Both the position numbers and the translations under genes were made by a program. This document shows positions 6,125 through 13,218 of a DNA stretch of 43,995 nt, one piece after another. The stretch lies in NCBI GenBank assembly GCA_025964625.1, contig JAOPYL010000315.1, forward strand, positions 1-43,995. Direction: 5' to 3'. The notes under the pieces were generated by a model. That model did no database searches. It saw nothing but the letters and a program-made list of their open reading frames with translations, and was not told the origin of the DNA. The DNA is from Actinoallomurus sp. (GTDB lineage Bacteria > Actinomycetota > Actinomycetes > Streptosporangiales > Streptosporangiaceae). Numbering within the stretch: the stretch's first letter is position 1; each line of letters begins with the position of its first letter.

Positions 6125-8542
6125 TCAGATCGACTGTTCGAACCAGACGACCTTGCCGGTCGGCGTGCGCTGGGTACCCCAGCGTTCGGCGAGGGCGGTG
6201 ACGAGCTGCAGGCCGCGGCCGTTCTCGTCGGTGGCCTCGGCCCGGCGCAGGGACGGCAGCTCGTGCCCGTCGTCGCGTACTTCGCAGAGCAGGGAGTTGG
6301 CCCGGATGAGCCGCAGCCCGATGTCGCCGGCGCCGTGCCGCACGGCATTGGTGACCAGCTCGCTGACCAGGAGCTCGACGGTGTCGGTCAGCTCACTGAG
6401 CCCCCAGGTGCCCAGGGTGTCCCGGGCGAGTTCCCGGGTCTGACGGACCATCGCGGGGGCGGAGTCGAACGTCCAGGAGCACACGTCGTCCTTGGGGATG
6501 CCCTTGAACCGCACCGCCAGCAGCGCGATGTCGTCGTCGCGGCGGCCCGTCGCACCGAACCCCTCGATGAGGGTGTCACAGACGCTCTCCAGAGGCTGCG
6601 GCGGCCCGGTGAGGTATTCCCGCATCGCGGCGAGCCCGACATCGATGGCCTGGCCGCGGCGTTCGACGAGGCCGTCGGTGCAGAGCACGAACTGGCTCTC
6701 GTCCTCCACGTGGAACTCCACCGTCTCGAACGCCACGCCGCCGACGCCGATCGGCGCGCCGGACGGCACCTCGAGCAGCTCGCTGTCGCCGAACGGTGAG
6801 ACCAGCACGGGCGGCAGATGCCCCGCGTTGGCCACCTCGCAGCGCCGGGCCACCGGGTCGTACACGGCGTAGATGCAGGTGGCGAGGTATTCGTCGCCGA
6901 GCCGCCCGGCGAGGTCGTCGAGCTGGCGTAGCAGCTGGCCGGGTGGCAGGTCCTGCGCGGCGAGAGTGCGTACGGCGGTGCGCAGCTGCCCCATGATCGC
7001 GGCGGAGGTCAGTCCGTGTCCCATGACGTCGCCGACCACGAGCGCGAGCCTGCCGCCCGGAAGGGGAATCGCGTCGAACCAGTCGCCGCCGACCCGGACG
7101 GCTTCGTTCGCCGGGACGTAGCGGTAGCAGATCTGGGCGCCCGCCACGACGGGGGGCGCGTCGGGCAGCATGGTCTGCTGCAGTTCGGCGGCGGCCCGGG
7201 CCTCGCGCAGGTAGAGCCGGCCGTTGTCGACGCAGACGGCGGCGCGGCGGCACAGCTCCTCGACCATGGTCACGTCGGGCTCGTCGAACGATGGCCGGTC
7301 CGGTCTGCGCAGCAGCGCGATGTAGCCCAGCACGGTGCCGCGCGCGATGAGCGGAGCGACGAGGAGTGCCCGCCCCTCGAGGAGGGGCCGCAGGTCGCGG
7401 TCGCCGAACCGGGCGGAGATGCGGCGGCCGAGCCGTTCGCTGACGCGGGGGATGTTGACGCTGCGCCCGGTCGTCAGACTCTGCGTGTACGGGGTGGCCG
7501 ACGGCAGCCGCAGCGTCTCCCCCAGCGGCATCACGTCGTCCCAGCGGTCGTGCTCGTCGTCGTGGCTGACGGCCACGCGCACGGCGCTGGGTGACTCGTC
7601 CGGCGTCAGGGGCGGCAGCTCCTGGACGGAGACGACGGACTCGAGCAGCTCGACGTCGGCGAAGTCGGCGAACCGCGGCACCAGGGCCTCGCAGAGCGCC
7701 GCCGCGGTCTGCACGGGGTCGAGGGTGTCGACGATGCGCGCGCCCGCGTCATTGAGGAAGTCAAGGCGCTCCTTGGCGGCGGCCTGCTCCAGCGAGCCGG
7801 CGGGGCGCGGTTCGGGGTGCGGGATGTCCGCGGCCCGTATCCGTTTCCCCGGGCGTGGCGGTGCTCCCCAGTAGGCCGCGAACGGCAGCCGCGCGGTGAC
7901 GCTGACGTTGACCGCCGGGTAGCCTCGCGCCAGCACCTGCCCGACGATCGGCGCGGCCGCGTCGGGCTGGATGAGCTGCAGCATCTCGGTCAGGCGCCGG
8001 CTGAGCATGGCGGTGTCGGCGCCGGAGGCCGGCAGCAGCGTGGGCTCGACGCGCAGCACCCGCACGCCGCTCGCCCCGGTCAGCGGGGTCTGGGACGGAG
8101 CCGCCACCAGGGCGTCGCCGAGCGCGAGACCCGGCCCCTCGTCGCGCAGCCGGTGGGCGTCCGCGGCGATCGCGAGCACCCGGGCCCGATCGGGCCCGGT
8201 CAGCGGGTACACCCACCAGGCGACCTCGCGCAGCTGGCCGTCGTCGACGCGCGGGACCAGGCACACGCCGGCCCAGACGTGCCGGATGGTGCGCCCGCCG
8301 GGCTCGAAGGCCTCCCGATGCTCCTGGGGCAGCCGCAGGAGCGTACGCAGGGGACGGCCGACCGCCTCGTCGTGCGTCACCCCGAAGATGTCGGCGGCCA
8401 CGCGGTTCCAGTGGCTGATCCGGCCGAGGTCGTTGAGAATGATCACGGCCATCGGAGCGACCCCGAGCAGCTGCTCGTCCAGCAGCCGGGGTGAGCCCGC
8501 CGCGGCGCTGCGCGCGCCCGGGTGTACACGAGTGACCACCAA
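6125..8542 (-). CDS. PAS-GAF-SpoIIE (PP2C) phosphatase with C-terminal HATPase domain
   Basis: About 805-aa signalling protein combining a sensor, a serine phosphatase and an anti-sigma-type kinase fold. A PAS domain (GVAPMAVIILNDLGRISHWN...) occupies about 30-150. A GAF domain follows at about 265-430. The PP2C/SpoIIE domain at about 460-660 has the metal-binding VGGDWFDAIPL, GDVMGHGLTSA and LCTDGLVERRG motifs. The HATPase_c domain at about 685-805 has ELVSELVTNAVRHGAG (N box), DDG and GRGLQLV. Such proteins typically act in partner-switching by dephosphorylating anti-anti-sigma factors. An ATG exists at 8563, but the site GGGAGG (minus strand 8553-8548) is correctly spaced from TTG at 8542 or GTG at 8539. 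No anti-anti-sigma gene is adjacent. Confidence 0.92.
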   Translation of the reverse strand: MVVTRVHPGARSAAAGSPRLLDEQLLGVAPMAVIILNDLGRISHWNRVAADIFGVTHDEAVGRPLRTLLRLPQEHREAFEPGGRTIRHVWAGVCLVPRVDDGQLREVAWWVYPLTGPDRARVLAIAADAHRLRDEGPGLALGDALVAAPSQTPLTGASGVRVLRVEPTLLPASGADTAMLSRRLTEMLQLIQPDAAAPIVGQVLARGYPAVNVSVTARLPFAAYWGAPPRPGKRIRAADIPHPEPRPAGSLEQAAAKERLDFLNDAGARIVDTLDPVQTAAALCEALVPRFADFADVELLESVVSVQELPPLTPDESPSAVRVAVSHDDEHDRWDDVMPLGETLRLPSATPYTQSLTTGRSVNIPRVSERLGRRISARFGDRDLRPLLEGRALLVAPLIARGTVLGYIALLRRPDRPSFDEPDVTMVEELCRRAAVCVDNGRLYLREARAAAELQQTMLPDAPPVVAGAQICYRYVPANEAVRVGGDWFDAIPLPGGRLALVVGDVMGHGLTSAAIMGQLRTAVRTLAAQDLPPGQLLRQLDDLAGRLGDEYLATCIYAVYDPVARRCEVANAGHLPPVLVSPFGDSELLEVPSGAPIGVGGVAFETVEFHVEDESQFVLCTDGLVERRGQAIDVGLAAMREYLTGPPQPLESVCDTLIEGFGATGRRDDDIALLAVRFKGIPKDDVCSWTFDSAPAMVRQTRELARDTLGTWGLSELTDTVELLVSELVTNAVRHGAGDIGLRLIRANSLLCEVRDDGHELPSLRRAEATDENGRGLQLVTALAERWGTQRTPTGKVVWFEQSI

Positions 8543-8698
8543 GGACACCTCCCAAGCGGGCATCCTGCACGGCCCCCCGGACCCGCTGTGAGGATGACGC
8601 TACATCCCGTGAGCCACGCGCGCTGAGTTTCGTTCGGATTGCGGTGACGGCGGGATCGCAGCTGAGACGCAACACGCCTCTTCGCCCAGCCGGACACG

Positions 8699-8863
8699 AT
8701 GGCCGAGATCGCGCGGCTGCCACCGGATCCGGGCGAGTACGCCCGCGAGGTCGTACACACCGTCCTGCGGGACATCTCTGACGCCCTGGCCCGCACGGTG
8801 ACCGGAACAGGCCGACGGGTCCGCCATGAGGCATCTCCTGGGCTGATCGCCTACACGGCGTGA
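8699..8863 (+). CDS. Possible small conserved protein (54 aa)
   Basis: The frame ATG 8699 to TGA 8861 encodes 54 aa with G/C-biased third positions and a plausible protein texture: MAEIARLPPDPGEYAREVV, then HTVLRDISDALARTV and a C-terminus GLIAYTA. The open frame reaches back to a stop at 8663, and the extra residues DATRLFAQPDT also look protein-like, so it may be the 3' remnant of a longer gene. No clear ribosome site. No family recognised; hypothetical. Confidence 0.35.
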   Translation: MAEIARLPPDPGEYAREVVHTVLRDISDALARTVTGTGRRVRHEASPGLIAYTA

Positions 8864-9002
8864 CCACGCTGCGGGTCGTCGGCCGCGTGGCCACGCCGGG
8901 CGCCCCCCTATGTCTGCCCTGGTCGCAGGCGTGCCGCCGCTCCGCGTTACCCTGTAGATATAACCGAAGTCAGTACAGTCTGTGACGAAAGCCACTTCAC
9001 AA

Positions 9003-9051
9003 CGTGGCATGTTTGCGTTACGATATTGGTCGCGGTAAGCGCCGTGGCATG
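9003..9051. repeat. Direct repeat cgtggcatg, 40-bp spacing
   Basis: The nonamer CGTGGCATG occurs at 9003-9011 and again at 9043-9051, followed by tttgcgtt and aaacgcgt respectively. Spacing of exactly 40 bp (about four helical turns) upstream of a sigma-factor gene suggests a protein-binding pair; the factor is unknown. Confidence 0.4.
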
Positions 9052-9146
9052 AAACGCGTGAGACCGTCTGCGCCCACCAGCCCGCCCTCTTGGCCCCTGG
9101 TCGGCGACCATGTCCGTTTTCCTTTTGGGCGACGAAGCCGAAAGCT

Positions 9147-9227
9147 GCACGGAAGATCCTTCCGTGCCCGGAGTCATGACCCGGCCCCGCTTCCCGGGGA
9201 GCCCGACCCCTGCGTTGACGGGGTCGG
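9147..9227 (+). promoter_or_regulatory. Hairpin-rich leader of the sigma-factor gene
   Basis: Two perfect stems lie just upstream of the sigma gene. GCACGGAAG/CTTCCGTGC is at 9147-9155/9159-9167 with a 3-nt loop, and CCGACCCC/GGGGTCGG at 9203-9210/9220-9227. A weaker ccccg/cgggg stem lies between them. The series ends about 28 nt before the ggag ribosome site. It matches no riboswitch class I know. It may be a structured 5' UTR or a terminator for readthrough from upstream. Confidence 0.45.
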
Positions 9228-9263
9228 AGGTCTCTGCCCACGTCAGCACCCTACGGAGCGAAG

Positions 9264-9851
9264 ATGACGACTCTGGCCCCTCCCGCGCGCCGCCAAGACG
9301 ACGAGCGCTACGAACGTGACGTCATGCCGCTCGTCGACCCGCTGTACGCCAGTGCGGTGCGGATGACGCGCAACCCCACCGACGCCGAGGACCTCGTGCA
9401 GGAAACCCTGGCGAAAGCCTATGTGAACTTCCATCAGTTCCAGGAAGGCACGAACCTCAAGGCCTGGATGCACCGCATCCTCACCAACAACTTCATCAAC
9501 ACCTACCGTAAGAAGCAGCGCGAGCCTCAGCGTGCCGCCACCGAGGAGATCGAGGACTGGCAGCTCGCCCGCGCCGAATCCCACACCTCCACCGGACTGC
9601 GCTCGGCCGAGCACGAGGCACTCGACCGGCTCCCGGACTCCGACGTGGTCAGGGCGCTGCGCGCACTCGCCCCCGAGTTCCGCACCGCGGTCTACCTCGC
9701 CGACATCGAGGGATACCCCTACAAGGACATCGCCGCCATGATGGGCACCCCCATCGGCACAGTGATGTCCCGGCTGCACCGCGGCCGCCGCCACCTGCGC
9801 GAACAGCTGCAGGCATACGCCCCGCGCGTGCCCGTGGCCCGCGCCGCGTAG
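9264..9851 (+). CDS. sigR: SigR-like ECF RNA polymerase sigma factor (ECF12 type)
   Basis: 195-aa extracytoplasmic-function sigma factor closely resembling SigR, the thiol-oxidative-stress sigma. Region 2 reads [20 protein letters not shown] and [20 protein letters not shown], followed by [20 protein letters not shown], a stretch characteristic of SigR homologues. Region 4 reads [20 protein letters not shown] and [19 protein letters not shown]. The ATG follows ggag at 9255-9258. In Streptomyces sigR is followed by the zinc anti-sigma gene rsrA; here the next gene is convergent and unrelated, so the cognate anti-sigma must lie elsewhere or be missing. The symbol denotes similarity; this may be a paralogue of the main SigR. 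Confidence 0.9.
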   Translation: MTTLAPPARRQDDERYERDVMPLVDPLYASAVRMTRNPTDAEDLVQETLAKAYVNFHQFQEGTNLKAWMHRILTNNFINTYRKKQREPQRAATEEIEDWQLARAESHTSTGLRSAEHEALDRLPDSDVVRALRALAPEFRTAVYLADIEGYPYKDIAAMMGTPIGTVMSRLHRGRRHLREQLQAYAPRVPVARAA

Positions 9852-9915
9852 ACCCGGCCGGCGTCCGCGCCACCGCCTTGCCCGCCCGGCAGGACTCTCA
9901 CCGTGAGATCGGCGG

Positions 9916-10875
9916 TCAGGGAACCTGGCCGTGAAGATAGCCCGTGAGCTGCTCGTAGCGCTGCCAGGCGTCCTGCTGCCGCCCGTCGCCGAGCGTGTAC
10001 CACGCCGTCGGCGACCGGGCCTCACCGATCTGCTGGGCCGGGATCCCGGGCGGCCCCGGGGCCGAACCGCTCACGGCCATGCCGATCGGAGCGGCCGGCC
10101 CGACCCAGCGCGGACCGGTGGTGAGGTCGGCGCGGCCCGGGCTGAGCTGGGCGAAGAACGACATCACTGAGTAGTCCGCGGCAAGCGCTCCGGCGATCGT
10201 GGGCAGCGCCGTCACGGGAGCCCCGTGCGAATCGGTGTAGCCGATCACCAGCGTGACCGCCTCCTCCACGGCATCGTCCACCTGGGACAGCAGTATGGTC
10301 CCGACCGCCGGCCGCCCGTCGCCGGCGCCCACGACCGTCAGCCACGTCGCAGCGGACGCGCGCGAGCCGAACAGCTCATCCAGGTCTTCGAGCTCCCACA
10401 GCCCGGTCGCCGGCTCGGCGGTCCCCCAGCCACCCGGCGGCTCGCCGGTCAGGGACCTGCACATCTGCTCCGCCGCCCCTCCGATCGCCGTGTCCGGCAT
10501 GTGCCGTACGCGGAAGGTCACGGTCAACTGGGCGCCCACCGGCTCGGACGGCGGCATCGTGTAGGCCGGCGCGTACGTCCGCGCCTCGGGCTCGACGACG
10601 AACGCCCCGCCGTCCCAGCGCAGCGGCACACCGGTGAGCCCGTCGTAGTAGCCGCCGTCCGCGCGTACGACCCACCTGCTGTTCGGAGCGGTGAGGACCA
10701 GCTTCAGCGGCACCGTGATCCGCGACTCCACAGGCGTCACGAGCTGCAGCCCGCGCCGCGTCTCACTGCACATCCGCAGCCCGTCGGCGAGCCACCTCGT
10801 GAACCCCACCACGGGGCGGTCCTGGAGCACCACCATCGCCTTCGGCGTGAGCGCATCGACCGCCGGGTGGCTCAC
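9916..10875 (-). CDS. DUF6177-like protein, C-terminal part (type VII secretion associated)
   Basis: 319-aa cytosolic protein resembling the DUF6177 proteins encoded beside actinobacterial type VII secretion genes. The start AVDALTPKAMVVLQDRPVVG, then FTRWLADGLR, corresponds in my memory of that family to an internal point, with SRWVVRADGGYYDGLTGVPL further on. It starts with GTG at 10875, overlapping the stop of the upstream gene in a GTGA junction, so the two are translationally coupled. Together they seem to make one family-length protein. No catalytic motif or membrane segment seen; function unknown. It is convergent with the sigma gene, with 64 bp between containing a tight tctcac-c-gtgaga palindrome. 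Confidence 0.7.
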   Translation of the reverse strand: MSHPAVDALTPKAMVVLQDRPVVGFTRWLADGLRMCSETRRGLQLVTPVESRITVPLKLVLTAPNSRWVVRADGGYYDGLTGVPLRWDGGAFVVEPEARTYAPAYTMPPSEPVGAQLTVTFRVRHMPDTAIGGAAEQMCRSLTGEPPGGWGTAEPATGLWELEDLDELFGSRASAATWLTVVGAGDGRPAVGTILLSQVDDAVEEAVTLVIGYTDSHGAPVTALPTIAGALAADYSVMSFFAQLSPGRADLTTGPRWVGPAAPIGMAVSGSAPGPPGIPAQQIGEARSPTAWYTLGDGRQQDAWQRYEQLTGYLHGQVP

Positions 10876-11243
10876 GGCGCCTCCCCGCCCGGGGATCCGG
10901 CCCAGACCGCGCCGCCCTGCCAGTGCACGATGTCATCGGCGAACTTGCGGGCGACACGCATGGCGTCCGGCACTCCAGTCGCGACACGTACCTCCACCCA
11001 CCACGCCGGCAGGCGCACCCGCGCCGCCATCTCCGGGCCCAGCAGCCGCTCGACCTCCCCGGGAACGCGCACCAGCTCCGGAACCTCGACGGAGACCGCC
11101 AGCCGCCCCTCGCGGTCGTACAGGTGGAACGCCCCGTCACCGGCCTCGCGCAGCTTGAGCGACTCACCAAAGGCGATCATGCCCTCCACGACCGTCGGAA
11201 TGTCAGGCTCGTTGCGCACCAATGCGACGACGTCACTGGTCAA
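10872..11243 (-). CDS. DUF6177-like protein, N-terminal part (type VII secretion associated)
   Basis: 123-aa protein beginning with the sequence TSDVVALVRNEPDIPTVVEG and containing EGRLAVSVEVPELVRVPGEV, a compact beta-rich segment, then LPAWWVEVRVATGVPDAMRV. I recall this arrangement as the N-terminal third of DUF6177-family proteins; here it ends with its own stop and the rest follows as a separate overlapping gene. It lies 29 bp downstream of the MinD-like ATPase, with a cacctcc ribosome site (gaggtg on the coding strand) just before the ATG. Function unknown; likely part of a type VII accessory complex. Confidence 0.65.
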   Translation of the reverse strand: MTSDVVALVRNEPDIPTVVEGMIAFGESLKLREAGDGAFHLYDREGRLAVSVEVPELVRVPGEVERLLGPEMAARVRLPAWWVEVRVATGVPDAMRVARKFADDIVHWQGGAVWAGSPGGEAP

Positions 11244-11272
11244 GGCCGCTCACCTCCTACTGCCGGTCGGTC

Positions 11273-13036
11273 TCACACACTCGTGGCCCGGGCGAAGGCC
11301 TCCATCGCAACGCGAATCGCCGCCGCCCTGGTCTCCTGGCCGATCCGCGCGGACTCTACCGCCGTTCCGGCGGCCAGGTGCCGGTCGTAGGGCAGGTGAA
11401 CCACCGGCATCCCGCCCACGCTGAGCATCTGCGCGGCGCGGGTGAGGTCCGCGTCGACGTGCGGGGTGTGCGTCACGAATGCGATGACTGTGCGCGTCAG
11501 CAGATGCTGGTAGCCGCTACGCGCCTGCCATTCGAGGGCACCCCTGGCGCTGAGCGCCCCGTCGACCGTGCCCGGCGTCACCATCACCTGGGAATGGGCG
11601 TCGGCGAGGATGCCGCGCTGCAGCTCGGGCAGCAGACCGGCGCCGCAGTCGATGACGGCGGCGGCGAAGTATCGGGTCATCCCGCCCGCGGCGGCCTGGA
11701 AGGTGGCCAGGTCGAGCTCGCGGGAGATCCGGCCGCCCGCGGTGCCGGACAGCACCCACAGCCCATCGGTGGTGCGCGCGAGGTAACGAGCCGCCTCGTC
11801 AAAGGTCCGCGGATGCGTCGAAGCCAGGTCGTGCAGCGATCGCTCCGGCCCGACGCCGAGCCGCAGCGGCAGCGACCCGAGCTCGGAATCGGCGTCCACC
11901 GCCAGGACGCGATCCTGGCGGTACTGCGCGATGACGGTGGCGGTGAGCCCGGCCACTGTGGTCTTGCCCGCCCCGCCACGGATGCTGGTGACGGCGATCT
12001 GCCGGCACGATGCGACCGGCCGGCCCAGCACGCTCTCCACGTCGGCGGTCATGCGGACCTCATTGGCCGCGGTGGCGCCCACGGCCCGCCGCACGCCACG
12101 GGTCATCCGCCGGACGAGCGGATCACCGTACGCGGTGCGCCGTACGAGATCCTGCGGGGCCGGCGGCTGCCCGCCGGGCGCCGGCGGCGCGGGGGCCGAC
12201 CGGTCCGGCGGCTGCTCGGCATCCCGCTGCCAGGCGCCGCCCTCGGACTGTTCGCAGGCCTCCCGCCACTCCGGCGCTGCCGTGTCCGGTGCCTGCGGCG
12301 GGACTTCTCCGTCCCGCGGCGACTGAGCGAGCCGGTCCCAGGATCCCTGCGAGGCCTGGTCCCACGACGCCTGCGAGGCCTGGTCCCAGGCGCCTTCCTG
12401 CGAGGCACGATCCGCGGGCGGCTCCTGCAAGGCACGGTCCGCGAGCGGCTCCTGCGCCGTCTGCGGCGAGGGCGCCTCCTGCGGGGGCGCCTCCTGCGGG
12501 GGCTGGGGCCACGGCGTCCGCGGAGCCTGGGACGAGGCCGGCTGGACCTGCTCGTCCTGGCCGACGGCCCACAGCCCGGGAGGCTCGGGCGCGGAGTGCA
12601 CCTGCGCGGAGGGGGGCACCGGATCGGCCGACCACGCGACCGGCCCGGGTACTGCGTGCCCGTCGCGAGAGGACCCGGCATGCCGGTCGCCCCACTGGTC
12701 GTACGGAGCCGCCTGTCCGCCGCCGGCCGCCACGACCGGCGGCTGCGCCGGCGGCTCGTCCCACGAGTCAGGGGACATCGACGGCTCGTCCCACGAGTCG
12801 GGGGACGCGGGCGCCTGTTCGGGCCGTTGCTCCTCAGCCCAGAGATCACGCTGCTCCGCCATCGGCGGCGGCTCCTGCGTGACCTGGCGCGACGGCGTCT
12901 CCTGGCCACCGGTGGCCGACGCGGCCGGCCCGACCGCCGGGGGCGCGGCCGGTCTGCCCGAATCGGGGGTGACCAGCCCGGATGGGGGGATACCGAGCTC
13001 AGCGAGCACGGCAGCCTGCCAGTCGTGCTCGGACAC
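11273..13036 (-). CDS. MinD/ParA-like ATPase with long disordered N-terminus (EspI-like)
   Basis: 587-aa protein. Residues 1-295 are Pro/Gln/Ala/Trp-rich and low complexity, with short repeats: PDSWDEP twice at a 10-residue period, ASWDQASQ-like units three times and PQEAP twice. After a basic segment (LVRRMTRGVRRAVG, about 307-320) comes a deviant Walker A, SIRGGAGKTTV (351-361), then VLAVDADSELGSLPLRLG and a switch-II-like AAVIDCGAG. This is the architecture of EspI-type ATPases of type VII secretion. The start is GTG at 13036 with gagaggag upstream. It heads a three-gene minus-strand operon with the split DUF6177-like pair. The ESX core genes (eccC, esxA/B) are not in the window. Confidence 0.85.
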   Translation of the reverse strand: MSEHDWQAAVLAELGIPPSGLVTPDSGRPAAPPAVGPAASATGGQETPSRQVTQEPPPMAEQRDLWAEEQRPEQAPASPDSWDEPSMSPDSWDEPPAQPPVVAAGGGQAAPYDQWGDRHAGSSRDGHAVPGPVAWSADPVPPSAQVHSAPEPPGLWAVGQDEQVQPASSQAPRTPWPQPPQEAPPQEAPSPQTAQEPLADRALQEPPADRASQEGAWDQASQASWDQASQGSWDRLAQSPRDGEVPPQAPDTAAPEWREACEQSEGGAWQRDAEQPPDRSAPAPPAPGGQPPAPQDLVRRTAYGDPLVRRMTRGVRRAVGATAANEVRMTADVESVLGRPVASCRQIAVTSIRGGAGKTTVAGLTATVIAQYRQDRVLAVDADSELGSLPLRLGVGPERSLHDLASTHPRTFDEAARYLARTTDGLWVLSGTAGGRISRELDLATFQAAAGGMTRYFAAAVIDCGAGLLPELQRGILADAHSQVMVTPGTVDGALSARGALEWQARSGYQHLLTRTVIAFVTHTPHVDADLTRAAQMLSVGGMPVVHLPYDRHLAAGTAVESARIGQETRAAAIRVAMEAFARATSV

Positions 13037-13158
13037 CGTGCTCCTCTCGGCGCGCAGCGGGCTGATGGGACGCGATCCTCACGATCCTATCGGCGTCCGC
13101 ACCCCTCTGGCCTCCCCGAACAGCCCCCCACCATGATTACTCTCCGAAACGGATGCGC

Positions 13159-13201
13159 TACAGTATGCGACTGAGACTCCGCCGAGACCGGCGGTCTTTT
13201 T
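13159..13201 (+). promoter_or_regulatory. Putative -10 and terminator-like hairpin in the SSI gene leader
   Basis: A -10-like TACAGT lies at 13159-13164. About 15 nt downstream is a perfect 6-bp stem CCGCCG/CGGCGG (13179-13184/13189-13194, loop agac) directly followed by TCTTTTT at 13195-13201. That is the form of an intrinsic terminator, yet no plus-strand gene precedes it because the upstream gene is divergent. It sits between promoter and ribosome site (ggggggaa, 13204-13211), suggesting attenuation or an RNA-stability element. Confidence 0.45.
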
Positions 13202-13218
13202 CGGGGGGAAATACCGAC

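Larger units (their letters stand above)
8564..9146. other. Gene-poor stretch with one possible small ORF and repeat-bearing promoter region
   Basis: Between the divergent phosphatase and sigma-factor genes lie about 700 bp. The only coding-like part is the small ORF listed at 8699-8863. From about 8940 the sequence becomes less GC-rich, containing gtagatataaccg and cgttacgatattgg, which looks like promoter DNA for the sigma gene. No consensus SigR promoter (GGAAT-N18-GTT) is visible. Confidence 0.5.

Noticed and set aside
9100-9263. c-di-AMP (ydaO) or cobalamin riboswitch upstream of the sigma gene
   Set aside because: The hairpins are real but the conserved core sequences of these classes as I know them are absent.
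12340-12400. Tandem DNA repeats (24-bp and 30-bp periods) as a mobile or regulatory element
   Set aside because: They encode the imperfect ASWDQASQ and PDSWDEP peptide repeats of the ATPase N-terminus.
11222-13174. A 650-codon plus-strand frame opposite the MinD-like ATPase
   Set aside because: Its product is Arg/Gly-rich with no domain, while the minus strand carries a recognisable Walker A ATPase.
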